Positions 1 to 11,512 of a stretch of DNA of 64,000 nucleotides are shown in pieces. Each line of letters opens with the position of its first letter. Position 1 is the first letter of the stretch. The notes beneath the pieces were generated by a model. The model saw nothing but the letters and a program-made list of their open reading frames with translations. It ran no database searches and had not been told where the DNA came from. A program made the position numbers and the translations under genes. Source of the DNA: Anisakis pegreffii (taxonomy: Eukaryota; Nematoda; Chromadorea; Rhabditida; Anisakidae); NCBI GenBank assembly GCA_035041965.1, contig JAPYMA010001929.1, positions 1 to 64,000 on the forward strand. Reading direction: 5' to 3'.

Positions 1-2555
1 GAATTATGATCGGGTTGACCATTGGCTGGCACATATGATATCGCTGCACTCATTTCAATGTTGCTAAATGCGTTACAGGGAGAAATCTCTCAGGTGTTTG
101 TGGTTACTCGCCGAAGCTTATCTGCTTGCTGCGTTCATAGTGCATTCATACAACATCTCGGAAATAATCATTGTTTCCACTGCCAGTATAATTGTTATCT
201 CTCGTTGGTGGCATTGAAATACTGAATGGTCTTAAGAAAATCATGCAGATGGGAGGGCTCCCAAGACCATCATGTCCCAGGATGTTTGGAAAACAGTACC
301 TGTGCTTTGAAAAGATGATAATTTCAGAGAGCTCACATCCGAGGTTGAGGTTGAGCTGGGTATTCGTTGTTTCGCATATACATATAAACTTGGCTTATCT
401 GTAAGCTGCTATCTTCAGGTCAAGTCTCTTCGGTCTTAGGTTTGTCGATGTTGGAGACTGTCGAACTGATGTGCTTTTAAGAAGTCAGTATCTAAGTAAT
501 ATCTCGAAGGCTTTCAGAGCTATATCCTTGCGAGTGTCCAGATCGCAACCTTAGAATTTGGAAGCCTTATGGCGCTCACTGGATTTTTCCACTAGAAGCT
601 ATAGCATAAACATAAGACATGCATTCATATAGAAACTAGGAGATACGGAACGTTGGCACACTCTTGATTTAGACTTAGTGTAACCTTAGGTTTCACTATA
701 CTCTGACTTAACTCGATGAATCCGTCAGTTAGTTCTGTCTTTAAGCTAATTTGACGTAGTTCGAGTTTGACATGGCCCTACTATGAGATGATTGAATGTG
801 TCTTAAATTGAAACTGTGTTCTTTATGGTTTCCGATTATTGTAATTTTTGTGTTAACGAGACTTAAACTTGGATCTGATTTTAACCTTGATTTTAAAGGA
901 TGTTAATCGTGATAAAGTGTAGGGCACTAATAAATGAGCCGTGGTCGAACGACCACATCTTCCACCATTCACTTGAACCTAGGGAAAGTGTAATAAAATT
1001 GAGTTGTGATCAGTGATCACTTTTTGTTTCCATTTGTTGCGTTTGTGGTCAATTATTTTGCTGGAAAGTCTAAATGTATTTGGGTTGTTGTGAATGCTCT
1101 TGACATTGACATTGACAAGAGCGAATTAGTGACTGCTTTTCAAGCAGACTGATATGACTTTTATTTCAATCCCATATTTACATAATATATAGTCACTGAA
1201 TTATGAAGCTAATTTGTAAGAATCTGTAAACGTGGGTCTGGTTTAATTTGGCAAGGATTTTTCCCGATACTGGTTCTGCGGAACTGCGCAAGCGGAAATC
1301 TGAGATTGAGAAGGCCTCTTGCGTTCAGAGCTTGATTAGATGCATCACAGCAAAAATAGTTCCGTTCTGAAAGCAATGCTTTCACAAAATATTTCTTGAC
1401 AGACCATACGAAAAGGGTTGATCGGATTTTTTGGGCCACGTGTTCTCTGGCAAAAATTTTTCAGGTGCGAATGGCAAATGCAAATAACGACCTTATGAGC
1501 TCCGTAAACGTTTTTTTTTTTGATAGTATCGTTTTTATTGTTCGGTATCATTTTGTGTCTTTCTGTGGTACTGACTTCTAGGTGATTTGATTTTTACACA
1601 GGGCAATTTTTATTGAAATTTCGCGCAATGTCTTGATTTCAACTAGTTCAAATGGTCCAATCAACTCAAAATACAGCAATCGGATTTGCTTTTTGTGAAT
1701 TTTTTTGGTTTCTCAAAATATCTTGATATGTCGTCGTTCGCATCCCATCGTTCTTAATTGAATTGGTAGTGATTTTTCGTTTCAGTTGTTATCAGTACTA
1801 TTTGACTTACAATTAGGTTCTCTGCAATTTGTTCATATGAGTGGCGCTCATGTGGCCATTTCCTTTCCATTTGTGTTTGCTGTACATTCATTCATTTATT
1901 CAGTTCACTGCTAAGAATGCTTTGAGAACGAGCATTATGCATTAATGAATGCGTTTTCACAGTTGATGAAAGCGATGATGAACCAAGTAAATGGCAATCT
2001 GCGAACTAAATCATATTCTTCAAATCTCAAACATGTTGAAAAACAGATGATTTTTTGTTCAATTTCAGCGTTCCTCTTTTCTTCATTCAGTCAGTCCACT
2101 TTGCTATAGCTAGCCAAATATGAAAGCGTTTCGAATCCCTCAAGAAATCCTCACCTATGCCAATTGCTCAACAACATTTTGTAGAATGATTTAGCAATAG
2201 CAGAAGTGTTCATGTGCACATTTAAAGTGTATTCGCTTGCATGCTTGAATGTGAGGTTTTCTTATTTGCAAATCGCACTTTTCACTCAAATGACACGACA
2301 TGAACATCGTCATCTTTTTTTTTCTTGTAACGTCGAGATGATGCAATGCTGGGAAATGCCTCCCTGCTATACTTTTAGACTAATGAGGAAGAACAACTTC
2401 AAAACGAACCAACTACACTAGCTGGCTATAGCTGACTTGTTTCCAGACGTTCTTCAGTCGTTCTGTGATTGTGCTCGTCTCAATCTCATTTCCTTGCCAC
2501 ACTAATTTCTGAGAAGAGCGGCGTGCTGTTCTCAGAATATTCTCTATCCCTCTTA
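1..2555. other. Region without a recognisable gene
   Basis: AT-rich sequence. Open frames on both strands are shorter than about 85 codons, and none has family-like motifs together with matching splice sites. A short T-run lies at 1511-1520. I see no tRNA, rRNA or tandem array here. It could be intergenic or intronic. Confidence 0.5.
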
Positions 2556-3019
2556 CAAGGGAAGGTCACGAACTTACCCCAACGTTTCGGGGTGAGATGC
2601 ATATCATTTTGTAGGGCTCGTATAGCTGATTACGAATATGCAAATATTTTTTGCGGCGGACAAGCGGGACGGAAGATATGGCGGGGAAAAGGTTTTCAGC
2701 GTATTGAAGTGAGATTCTGAATTATCATTTCGCAACGGCGGCTTGGCCTAGTGGGTAGTGTGCTAGCAAGAGGATTGGATGCTTGGTAGTTCTGTTCCTC
2801 ACGCTGCCGAAATTTTTTTCTCTTACATTATTCCTAACATATTCAAGTAGTCGTAATATTCTGCAACTTCACTCCCCACAACTTTTTCAAGTTGTGGGGA
2901 TGCTTCCAATTTTTATTTTTTGTTTTTTTTCAAAGTTTGATATTTTTTGTTTTCCATATCTGATCATAATGGATGTGTCTGTTTACAACAAAATGATCGA
3001 AACATAGACGTAGGTTACA
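2556..3019 (+). repeat. Left arm of foldback element
   Basis: 464 bp, matching 3344-3807 on the opposite strand. It carries the tRNA-like segment at 2736-2809. A perfect hairpin (stem 2874-2884 with 2889-2899, 4-base loop) lies 65 bases further in. The inner end stops abruptly after GGTTACA at 3019. Confidence 0.9.
2736..2809 (+). other. tRNA-like segment (SINE-head type) in left arm
   Basis: A 74-base stretch, the length of a tRNA. Its ends form a 7-bp acceptor-like stem, CGGCGGC with GCTGCCG, including one G-U pair. An A-box match, TGGCCTAGTGG, starts at 2745. A degenerate B-box match (about 8 of 11), AGTTCTGTTCC, follows about 43 bases later, the spacing found in real tRNA genes. The D, anticodon and T stems do not fold convincingly, so this is more likely a decayed tRNA or a tRNA-derived pol III promoter than a working tRNA. 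Confidence 0.45.
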
Positions 3020-3343
3020 GCAGATATCCAACCGCTCGACAGATATTTCTTTCGGATATTTAAAGCATTCATCCGCAAGATTCACTCGTATGTTATTATT
3101 CACGATATTGACTTCATGATCTATCGGCGTGAAAATATTTTGCGTATTTTGGAAGTGGTTTTCAACCAGTTCTGCAATCCGAAGTTTCGGGATTTCAACA
3201 GGTACTGTTGGTACGCGTGCGGATATGTCCAACAGCATCCTGATCAATTTGAAACGCCAGTCCAAGTGTGTTTCCCTCAACAAGTGACTGAAGATTGTGA
3301 TATAGATCGTTGTGATCAGATATCCTTTGTAAAATGTTCTTAT
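3020..3343 (-). other. Spacer of foldback element with exon-like minus-strand frame
   Basis: Single-copy 324 bp between the arms. On the minus strand a frame opens after a TCTTCAG acceptor-like site near 3286. It runs through the whole spacer and on into the left arm, stopping at 2930, about 118 codons. The composition looks protein-like in the spacer (for example IPKLRIAELVENHF). I do not recognise the family. It may be a captured host exon or remnant element coding sequence. Confidence 0.35.
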
Positions 3344-3807
3344 TGTAACCTACGTCTATGTTTCGATCATTTTGTTGTAAACAGACACATCCATTATGAT
3401 CAGATATGGAAAACAAAAAATATCAAACTTTGAAAAAAAACAAAAAATAAAAATTGGAAGCATCCCCACAACTTGAAAAAGTTGTGGGGAGTGAAGTTGC
3501 AGAATATTACGACTACTTGAATATGTTAGGAATAATGTAAGAGAAAAAAATTTCGGCAGCGTGAGGAACAGAACTACCAAGCATCCAATCCTCTTGCTAG
3601 CACACTACCCACTAGGCCAAGCCGCCGTTGCGAAATGATAATTCAGAATCTCACTTCAATACACTGAAAATCTTTTCCCCGCCATATCTTCCGTCCCGCT
3701 TGTCCGCCGCAAAAAATATTTGCATATTCGTAATCAGCTATACGAGCCCTACAAAGTGATATGCATCTCACCCCGAAACGTTGGGGTAAGTTCGTGACCT
3801 TCCCTTG
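3344..3807 (-). repeat. Right arm of foldback element
   Basis: Reverse complement of 2556-3019 with about three transition differences. The inner end starts TGTAACC at 3344 and the outer end is CCCTTG at 3807, followed by TTA. It carries mirror copies of the tRNA-like segment (3554-3627) and the small hairpin. Confidence 0.9.
3554..3627 (-). other. tRNA-like segment, mirror copy in right arm
   Basis: Inverted copy of 2736-2809, with the same A-box and B-box matches and the same acceptor-like stem. The two copies would be transcribed toward each other across the spacer if active. Confidence 0.45.
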
Positions 3808-6800
3808 TTAGTCATTCATTCCCTTGTCAACGTTTCACGAAAGACAAAATGACGTTATGGGCACATCGATGTACATATGAATGCAAAAACTAACAATTCC
3901 TTCGAGTAGTTGGCACGAAACCGTTGCAATAGTGTTCAACAGCATGAAATGGTACTTAGGTAAAAAACGCAGTACTGCATTCAAGACAAATCTTTTTATC
4001 CGACCTGGAATGAAATATAATATTGCTTGCAATAAGTCTCATCACAATTTTACTCCATATATTCCTTTAATGGATAAAACACTTTGTTCGCAGTACTGCT
4101 TCACTATTAGCATTCTTATTGTTGTGTGATCTCTTAAGCGATGACAGATTTTTACGTAATACTTATGTGGTGGTTTCAGATGCCATTTTAGTGAATTGTT
4201 TGAGTGTTTGAGGTATGCAAAGTTTGCAAGTTTGTAGTATCAATTTTAAACACAGTGTCTGATATTGAATGCTACAACATTCAAGTTGTATTTGGTGTCT
4301 GAAACTGGAATCAGGATGTTGTAGCCTTTTTAATGTGATAAAATTTAAAGGCAGGAACTAAAATATCTGCAAGTTTGTCTATTTTGAGTATGAGACTAAA
4401 AAGTGATCAATTGAACTGAATGCATGCTCACGACTGAAAAAGAAACAGCGAAGCAAAGCTGTAAAGCGAAACTCAACAACAACACAAAAAAAAATCGTCG
4501 GAAGATATTCACGCGTATGAATTCATTCCGCTATGCTCGGATAGGATTAGACCAAGAGGCATCGAGCTATCCAATCACCCAAAAAAAAAACACCATCAAA
4601 TAGGCAACCATTAGTGTGAGTGCTGGCTGCTGGCAATGCTGATAGAATATTCAATAAAAAACGAATGAATAAATAAAGTAATATGCAGCATTCACTCACT
4701 GTTACGTGTCAGCCAGCAATTCACTAGACTAGAGAATCTGGATAATAATTCTGATGTACTGCTGTTGTCATAGTTTTCAACATCGTTCAGTGCGAGCAAA
4801 CAAGACGACATTAACTTGGTATCCTTGGTGGTGGATATCCTTGTTCCGCGTTTCTTAGTCCAATTCGTCCATTCAGCTATCTAGTTAGTGCTTCATGCGG
4901 CTATCATTTCATTTATGAAGATATCGAACGATGTTCGTAATTGCCATTTTTTTCGTCTTTCTCTTCTTTATTCACTCGCTGTTCAGTACCCTTTTATTGA
5001 ATGATTTTCGACGTCCTTAGTGACTTCTTTCATCGGAATCGGTTGGTCACATTCGAACATCCTCAATCGTCAGCATTATCGTCATCATCCTTTCAGATCG
5101 GTTATGTCATCGTTGCGCTAATTAATTTTCCGTTCACTCAGCACTTATTCGTGTTTTCTGCGAATAAACACAGCACTTCTCTCAGATAGCGTCATCAATC
5201 AGAGGAATTATGTTAATGTCAATTTCAGTGTTGAGCACCTACGCAACTCAAATGGCATTCTGGTCAGCTCACACTCTATGACATATATTGAATGCCTGGA
5301 ACGAAGCATGTCGTCTAAATTCGATACATGAGCTCAGAGCACCTTCCGTTTCTTCACTGAGTGCCTTTGATGAAGAATGCATTCGTCATTTCCTAAAAAT
5401 TTCTCAATGCACATTTCTCAAATTTGATAACATATAGTTCTTAAGCAGTTGCGGAAATCTTAAATCATTTTCTGACGTCATGCAAAAATTGCTTTAGAAA
5501 CACTGCTACTGTGCGCATTTTGGTCATGTTTTCATTTCATTACACGAAGAAAAAACTAATCCAAACGCATAAGTCGTTATCTTCTGCCTTATACACTTCT
5601 AATGGAGCTAGATCTAAAAGCCGAGAGCGCATAGCTGAGCCAGCTCAGTCTCAAATGCACGGGAGAGTATTAGGTGAAATGTGAACACAAACATCTGATG
5701 AGGCATGAGTATTTTGACAAATGAGAAACGTTTCGATTGATTTATTTGATGAGAGGACGGACGGACGGACACATTCAAAATATTCATATTTTGAAATGTT
5801 GTTGCGAAGTTGTATGAATAACATTTCAGCATCGTTCATTGAGCCGTTCGTTCACATTCCATTCATGCGGCTCATTTCCGACGACGAATACTTTACATAA
5901 TCGACGTTAGTGAATCAAAACTTTTCAGAATGCATCCACCCCTCTGGCCGTATGTGTGACACTCAAACTCATCATTAATGATCCTTTCTTCGACGATCCC
6001 ATACCAACTTATTATCAATGATATGATGTTACTATCATTTTTATGTTGTCATTATTATGATCATGATTAATGCTATTATTATTGTTTCTAATTATTGATA
6101 TGGTTATTATCGCTCACGTTATTGTCGTGTACCACTGTAATCATTTCCTGTGTGATAATTTTTTAACGAATTTTTCACGTTTAAAATGATATTTTCACCG
6201 TGTTTACCCGTTTTGTTTTCATACGTTCACGTGATTATTCATGCACTCACGAAAGCATTACTGCACGCAAACAAATTTGATCACTTGATTTTAATGAACA
6301 TCTTTCGTCCCCTTGCCCACTCACTGGCCGCGAGATGGAATATGGCAGCCAACGATTATTCATGCAGCATAAACTATCCAACAAATTCGTCCCGTCTCAC
6401 AAGAATGTTTGTTTGTGTTGCCTGATAAATTCATATTTGAATGTGATAACGTTAAGTTTGTGAGATGCTCCTACTGCAGTCGACGTTAATTCGCAATCAA
6501 CAATCTCACAATCAGTGTTCATCGCTGAATCGTCGAATTCAACTTTTGCAAATGGCATGAGAACGCAAAAACAATTATAATGTATTTCAAAATGTTGATA
6601 AAGCGATGTGGAAAATGCAATTTCTCTTCGTCTTCGTAAATTTCGCCAATTTCCTCAAATCATTTCTTTCCTTCTTATTTCATTCATATTACTTATTGAT
6701 GTTAACAATTCTGTTGGTCATTCGACTCAAAAACGCTAATTGCTGATGATATTTATCGTCAGTTATCGATTAATAAGATTCATGCATATCATTTCGAAAT

Positions 6801-7030
6801 TTCCACATTCCAAGCTCAAGACATAAGTCATTTGTGTAGGCTTTTGTGAGCCTTTTACAGCTTACTTATCAGTGTCGATCGTTCCGCTTAAAAGTCAGTT
6901 TAATACTATGCTATCAAAGCGTTCTGCCATGATGCCGTACTTCTCCACTCATACTTTCATTGGTATCGTTAGCTGGAAAATGGTTTTCAATTTTAAATTG
7001 ATGATGAGTTCAAGTTACACAGTAATTCAA
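3808..7030. other. Region without a recognisable gene
   Basis: AT-rich, with only short overlapping open frames. A small GGAC tandem run lies at about 5756-5771. The element at 2556-3807 ends at the left border and the first copy of the 163-bp direct repeat begins at the right border. No RNA gene was seen. Confidence 0.5.
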
Positions 7031-7193
7031 ACTCCAAATTGCTTTCAAACACCAGCGTTCGCTGATTATTTCTGTTCGTATTTGGTAACACAGCATTTGG
7101 ATGTCAGGACAAATCTCCCCCCGTTTTCCTTTGAAAAACTACCTCTGTGAAATGATCGGGTGCAATCGTTCAAGTGTGGTTGTTCTGTTGAAC
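7031..7193 (+). repeat. 163-bp direct repeat, copy 1
   Basis: Begins ACTCCAAATTGCTT and ends TTCTGTTGAAC. It matches 7955-8117 in the same orientation at about 90% identity with no length change. This copy lies just beyond the stop codon of the minus-strand Ly-6 gene, in its 3' flank. Confidence 0.85.
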
Positions 7194-7439
7194 GGTAGTG
7201 ATGATTTATCCTGGATAATTTCGATAGTCCGTCAGTGAATGGGCACGATGTTGCCAGGTGGAATTCTGGATGTGGTGCATTGCCTGCTTTTTAATATACA
7301 ACAATTCATTGGCTTCACAATAGTGCCACAAGAAAAACCTTTGCTTCTGTGAAGACAAACGATTTGATTGAACAAAAATTGTTTATATACAGCAGAGGTG
7401 TGAATCAGTGTATGGATCAGTCAATTAAGCAATCGAATG

Positions 7440-10400
7440 TTAAACGATCCTCAAAAGGAATGCGATAAGAGAACATGAAATAACGGCAGCTGTGAGAAGG
7501 CTCTTCGTTCCATACGGCACTCCCGACGATGAAACGCCATTGCACAAATTGCCGGCGCATGAGCACACCCTTAATGTGTAAATGTCATTATTCCATCATC
7601 AATTGTAACATCCGTGAGGCAATAGAACAATGGAAATCGAGCGTTAATGAAGATGAGTAGGGTGTCCGCTTCGAGACTGATTTTCATTCGAAGCGGCAAC
7701 TCATCAAATTCTGGAGCAGTGCATCACGTTCACCAGCTTTCAGCAAACAATAAGCACTAAGTTGATTAAAGTTAAATAAATAAAATTTCAATGTGACTGA
7801 ATAAATTCTATGCTCCCTTCGATCGAAATCAACCTCATCTATGTTGGAGCTGAGTGGTATTGATATGATTATAAATGAAACAGAAGAGTGCTGCTGATAA
7901 AGTTCGAAAAAAAAACATCCGCAGTTTAGATGTAATTCATCATCTAATGCATAAACTCCAAATTGCTTCCGAACACCAGCATTCGCTGATTATTCCTGTT
8001 CGTATTAGGCAACACAGCATTTGGATGTCACGACAAATCTCCCCCCGTCTTCTTTTGAAAAACTGCCTCTGTGAAATCATCGGGTGCAATCGTTCAAGTG
8101 TGGTTGTTCTGTTGAACAGAGGCGGCCACTTCGTTTCGATTGAAACATGTCCAGCAAAATTTAAGAGAAACTGAACCTGAGTTCAGATTCGAACGGTTTT
8201 CCGCCGGCGATAATTTGTGAAAGATTGAATTCATGACAGAACTGATGGTTGCGTAGTGCACCCGCTGCACCAGTCCGGTTGAAACCCCATAAAAAAATCG
8301 ACGACCAACAGCCACGGATGTGACCATGTGCACCAACGCCTAAAAGTCATTTGTAAGCAACTGTTGCGAACAGATCGAATCGAAAATTTCCAGGCTGAAG
8401 ATGTCAAGTGTAGTTGGTTGCAAACAAGTGCATAATTATAACAACTTAATTTGTTAGAAAATTGAACACCATCAGCTCACGTAATTGATAGGACTTGAAT
8501 CATTGCCTTGAAATTTGTGGCTTACAATTAATGAGACTAGTGAAAAGTGCTCGTCTCACAATACCTTAGAATAGAGAATTGGCAAAACTGAATCCAATCA
8601 TTCTTGATGGTGAAATGAAATAAATTAAAGTCATCAGATGAACGTTAGATTCCTACTTGAATAATAACTCTCAAATGGAAATTCGCATGCAATCCGTTTT
8701 CAACGTAATAATTCTTTCATCGGCATTGCTGTGGTGACTTAACTGTATCCTCCAAAACAGAATAACATATTTGTAGCGTTGATGAATGTTAATTAGACAA
8801 CTGCGTTAAATATTCATGATTGTTGGAATGCATGACAGAACAGAAACAACCGAGCAATCATGAACACAAGTGAGTATTTTTTAATGGGTATTCGATCATT
8901 TTCATCCTTTCTCCATCAAGAGCACATTTCATTCATTATTCAAGCAGGAGACCACGTTCATACTCGATTAATCAATCAGCACTCAATGTTCCAGGTTCTT
9001 TTACCTAGTGGTCATTGAAAATCTATTACACTTGTCTTATCCAATGCAATCGAAATCCAATGCAACGTTCAGAAATTGCGAGTCTTCAAAAATTAACAGT
9101 TGAAATTTCACTATGACCATTGAAATTTTCACGGGAACAACCTTTATAAACACCTTAAGCCATCTCAAGCAAGCACTATATTTATTTTAATTCACATTTG
9201 ACTGACTCGCACTATGAACTTGACCACCACATTTGGATGAAAGAATCCTTCATTAAATTTCACATTTCACAGCTATTCGATTATCGACTTCAATTACATT
9301 TCTATTAAAACCGATGAATTTTGTGGAAATTAAAATTCGGTGTATACTCGCACTCGAGAACAAATGCGGAATGATTTGTTCCGTTCCATTGTTGTTCTTA
9401 GTAGTTCCGTCTTTTCTTAACCATTGCACAATCCAAACGGTGGCAACGCTTGCAAGCCGTGACGGTTTGGTCAATAAAGCAAAAATTGCAATATTGACTA
9501 CAGAACATGCTCAAAAGTGCACCTTTACGACTGACCATAAGAAATGGCACCACGTGAAAACTTTCCTATGAAGTAAGTCTTACTTCCATTCCCTATCATT
9601 AAACCATGCGAAAATTGATCACGCAATATGGCGACTGGTTACCATAATTATCATTCACACCACCGTATACTTTTTGTGCTGATGATACTAACAAACAGGT
9701 CGTTAAACCAAATGAATGAAGAATGTCAAAAAGTAATGATCATAAAATAAGAATTATGTCACGCAACAAAACCATTGTGAATTGATCAATTTCAACGTGA
9801 TCTTTATCAGGTTTTTGCTGATAATTTCATCTTTCTCATTTCATTCTTTCGAGTCTTCTTTTAGATGAATCCCCTCCCCCCCCTTCGAGAACCCGCGAGA
9901 TTTTCCGGAAAAAGAAAACAACTTAAGACGTGCAAAGAGAATCGTCCGGTTGCATTGAGGCCTATTCAAACACCATTACTGTTCGTAGTTGTCCATTGTA
10001 AGCAAATTTCTATCTCTCAAACTCGTCGTCGTACGAGAAGGCGAAAATGTTTGTGGAAGATTTCTGGACGTTCAGTTCGACTGAGATCAGCATCAACTGT
10101 GCGACAAAACCTTCGTTGTAGTGAGAAAACCGTACACTATTAAGATGATTCCTCGACTTAATTGTTATGTGATTTGAATTAAATCGATCTTTTCATGTTA
10201 CTGGAAGCAATGTTTGAGAGATAAATACATGTGTGTAGGTGTACGTGACGGTTTGGTCAATATTTGTTGCAGTGCAGATATGTAATATAGAATGAAACGA
10301 TCGGGACGCAATCATTCGATGTATTCAGTTACAACTCACCAGGTCCATAAAATTCCCATCAGTGAAGCTAAGTCACTTCATGCTTGTTGAGTGAAACATA

Positions 10401-11512
10401 TCCAGCTTACTGTCACATGGCTTGACAAGGTTGAACCAAATCAATTATTCATGATCAGTTCATACATTGAGCAAATGTTAACAAACACACCTCTTCTCAA
10501 TGAATCTTCATTTCATTCTATTGAATCATTCATCGGTTAGACAAGTATTCGGAGAGAAATTACTGGAAAAATCGTCTCTTCCAGGTTCAAGATCTATCAT
10601 CCTCAAGCAGGCAGAAACTTCATGCCATCCTAGTGAAGCTGTGGTGAATGGAATTGCTATCTATTTGCAAAGAGTTCCTGTGGAAATCATTTTAAGTACC
10701 ACTGAAGGTAGAATTGCTCATTTGCATTTTCAATATTGATAGTGTGAAGTTTTTAGACCATCTTCATATGCAGATGATGCGTCTTCTAGTTGGGTGATTC
10801 AGTTCATTTTCAAAAGTATGAGTCCTACTTCCAAAGCTCTCATAAAAAATTCATGAAATTTACAATGCAAAAACTTTTCCGAATTTCACTGCTATCCGCA
10901 GTGCTGTACAACGTGCGATGCGCTTTCACTGAAATCAATTTCAAGTAGTCAATGAAGAAATCCTAATCAAACATTAATGATCCAGTGTTAAATTGCTCTC
11001 GCTCTACCACGCAATTTCTGATGATATTTGAAGGAAATTACTTTGTAATGAATTTCAGAAAGAAATGATCCACAAGGTCAGTGAATGATCATTGCATGTT
11101 GAAAAGTAACACTTGTTTCGATTCAAGGACAAGCAATTCAGTTGCAACGCTGTTGGCAGTACAATGAAGTGCATACAAAATCTGGTGGATCATCATCAAC
11201 CGAATATCAGCTGGAATTCCCATTCGCACTGTTGAAATTGTAATGTTGACAAGATATCTCATTGAAAAAGAATGCGTCTCTTGTGAAAAAAAAAACCGAC
11301 TGATTTGAAATTACCGATTTTGAGGTCCTCAACCATTGAAATACAATTATTGGAGTCCTCGCAAAACGTGTATGGAACATCCGTACCACGCTCATATGGA
11401 TTGCTGCAGTAGTCCGTAAAGGAACGTGGCTCCATATAGATTCGACTGTAACCGGCGAATTGCCAGGTTGCACCATAATAACGAGACATACAGCTGAAGC
11501 ATTTAAAGGATC
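7440..11512 (-). CDS. ODR-2/HOT-like Ly-6 (three-finger) GPI-anchored protein, 3' exons
   Basis: Three exons on the minus strand: 11512-11315, 8339-8177 and 7569-7440 (stop TAA). Junction phases agree throughout (phase 1, then 2) and acceptors are TTTTCAG, CTTTTAG and ATTAAG. The first exon carries KCFSCMS, then W, FTDYC and spaced cysteines. The second has HIRGCWSS and WGFN. The last has [10 protein letters not shown], the closing CN of Ly-6 folds, followed by a small-residue stretch (VSSSG) and a hydrophobic tail, which indicates GPI anchoring at the cell surface. C. elegans ODR-2 acts in olfactory neurons, so neuronal signalling is an inference. About 162 residues are visible. The signal-peptide exon, which must end in phase 1, was not found and should lie right of 11512, possibly far away. 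The 2862-bp intron 8340-11314 is empty. Confidence 0.87.
7955..8117 (+). repeat. 163-bp direct repeat, copy 2
   Basis: Partner of 7031-7193, offset by 924 bases. It lies in the intron between the second-last exon (8177-8339) and last exon (7440-7569) of the minus-strand Ly-6 gene, so the pair brackets the terminal exon. Confidence 0.85.
8340..11314. other. Intron of the Ly-6 gene, no coding sequence recognised
   Basis: Non-coding on the minus strand. A 19-bp exact repeat, CGTGACGGTTTGGTCAATA, occurs at 9458-9476 and again at 10244-10262. A plus-strand frame at 9865-10143 is Arg-rich and follows a TCTTTTAG acceptor-like site, but I could not tie it to any gene. Confidence 0.5.

Larger units (their letters stand above)
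2556..3807. mobile_element. Foldback (long terminal inverted repeat) element, 1252 bp
   Basis: Two arms of equal length, 2556-3019 and 3344-3807 (464 bp each), are reverse complements of one another. I see only about three differences, all transitions, so identity is about 99%. They flank a 324-bp spacer. Both outer ends begin CAAGGGAAGGTCACGAAC, and TTA stands directly outside on each side (2553-2555 and 3808-3810), compatible with a 3-bp target duplication. That is the duplication size used by PIF/Harbinger elements, but no transposase is present and the terminal bases do not settle the family. Each arm holds a tRNA-like segment, an 11-bp hairpin and an identical 74-codon open frame with no recognised product. 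The near-identity suggests recent insertion or ongoing conversion between arms. Confidence 0.85.

Noticed and set aside
9865..10143. Arg-rich plus-strand ORF after a TCTTTTAG site
   Set aside because: It lies within the Ly-6 intron on the opposite strand, has low-complexity basic composition and no recognised motif, and nothing joins to it in phase.
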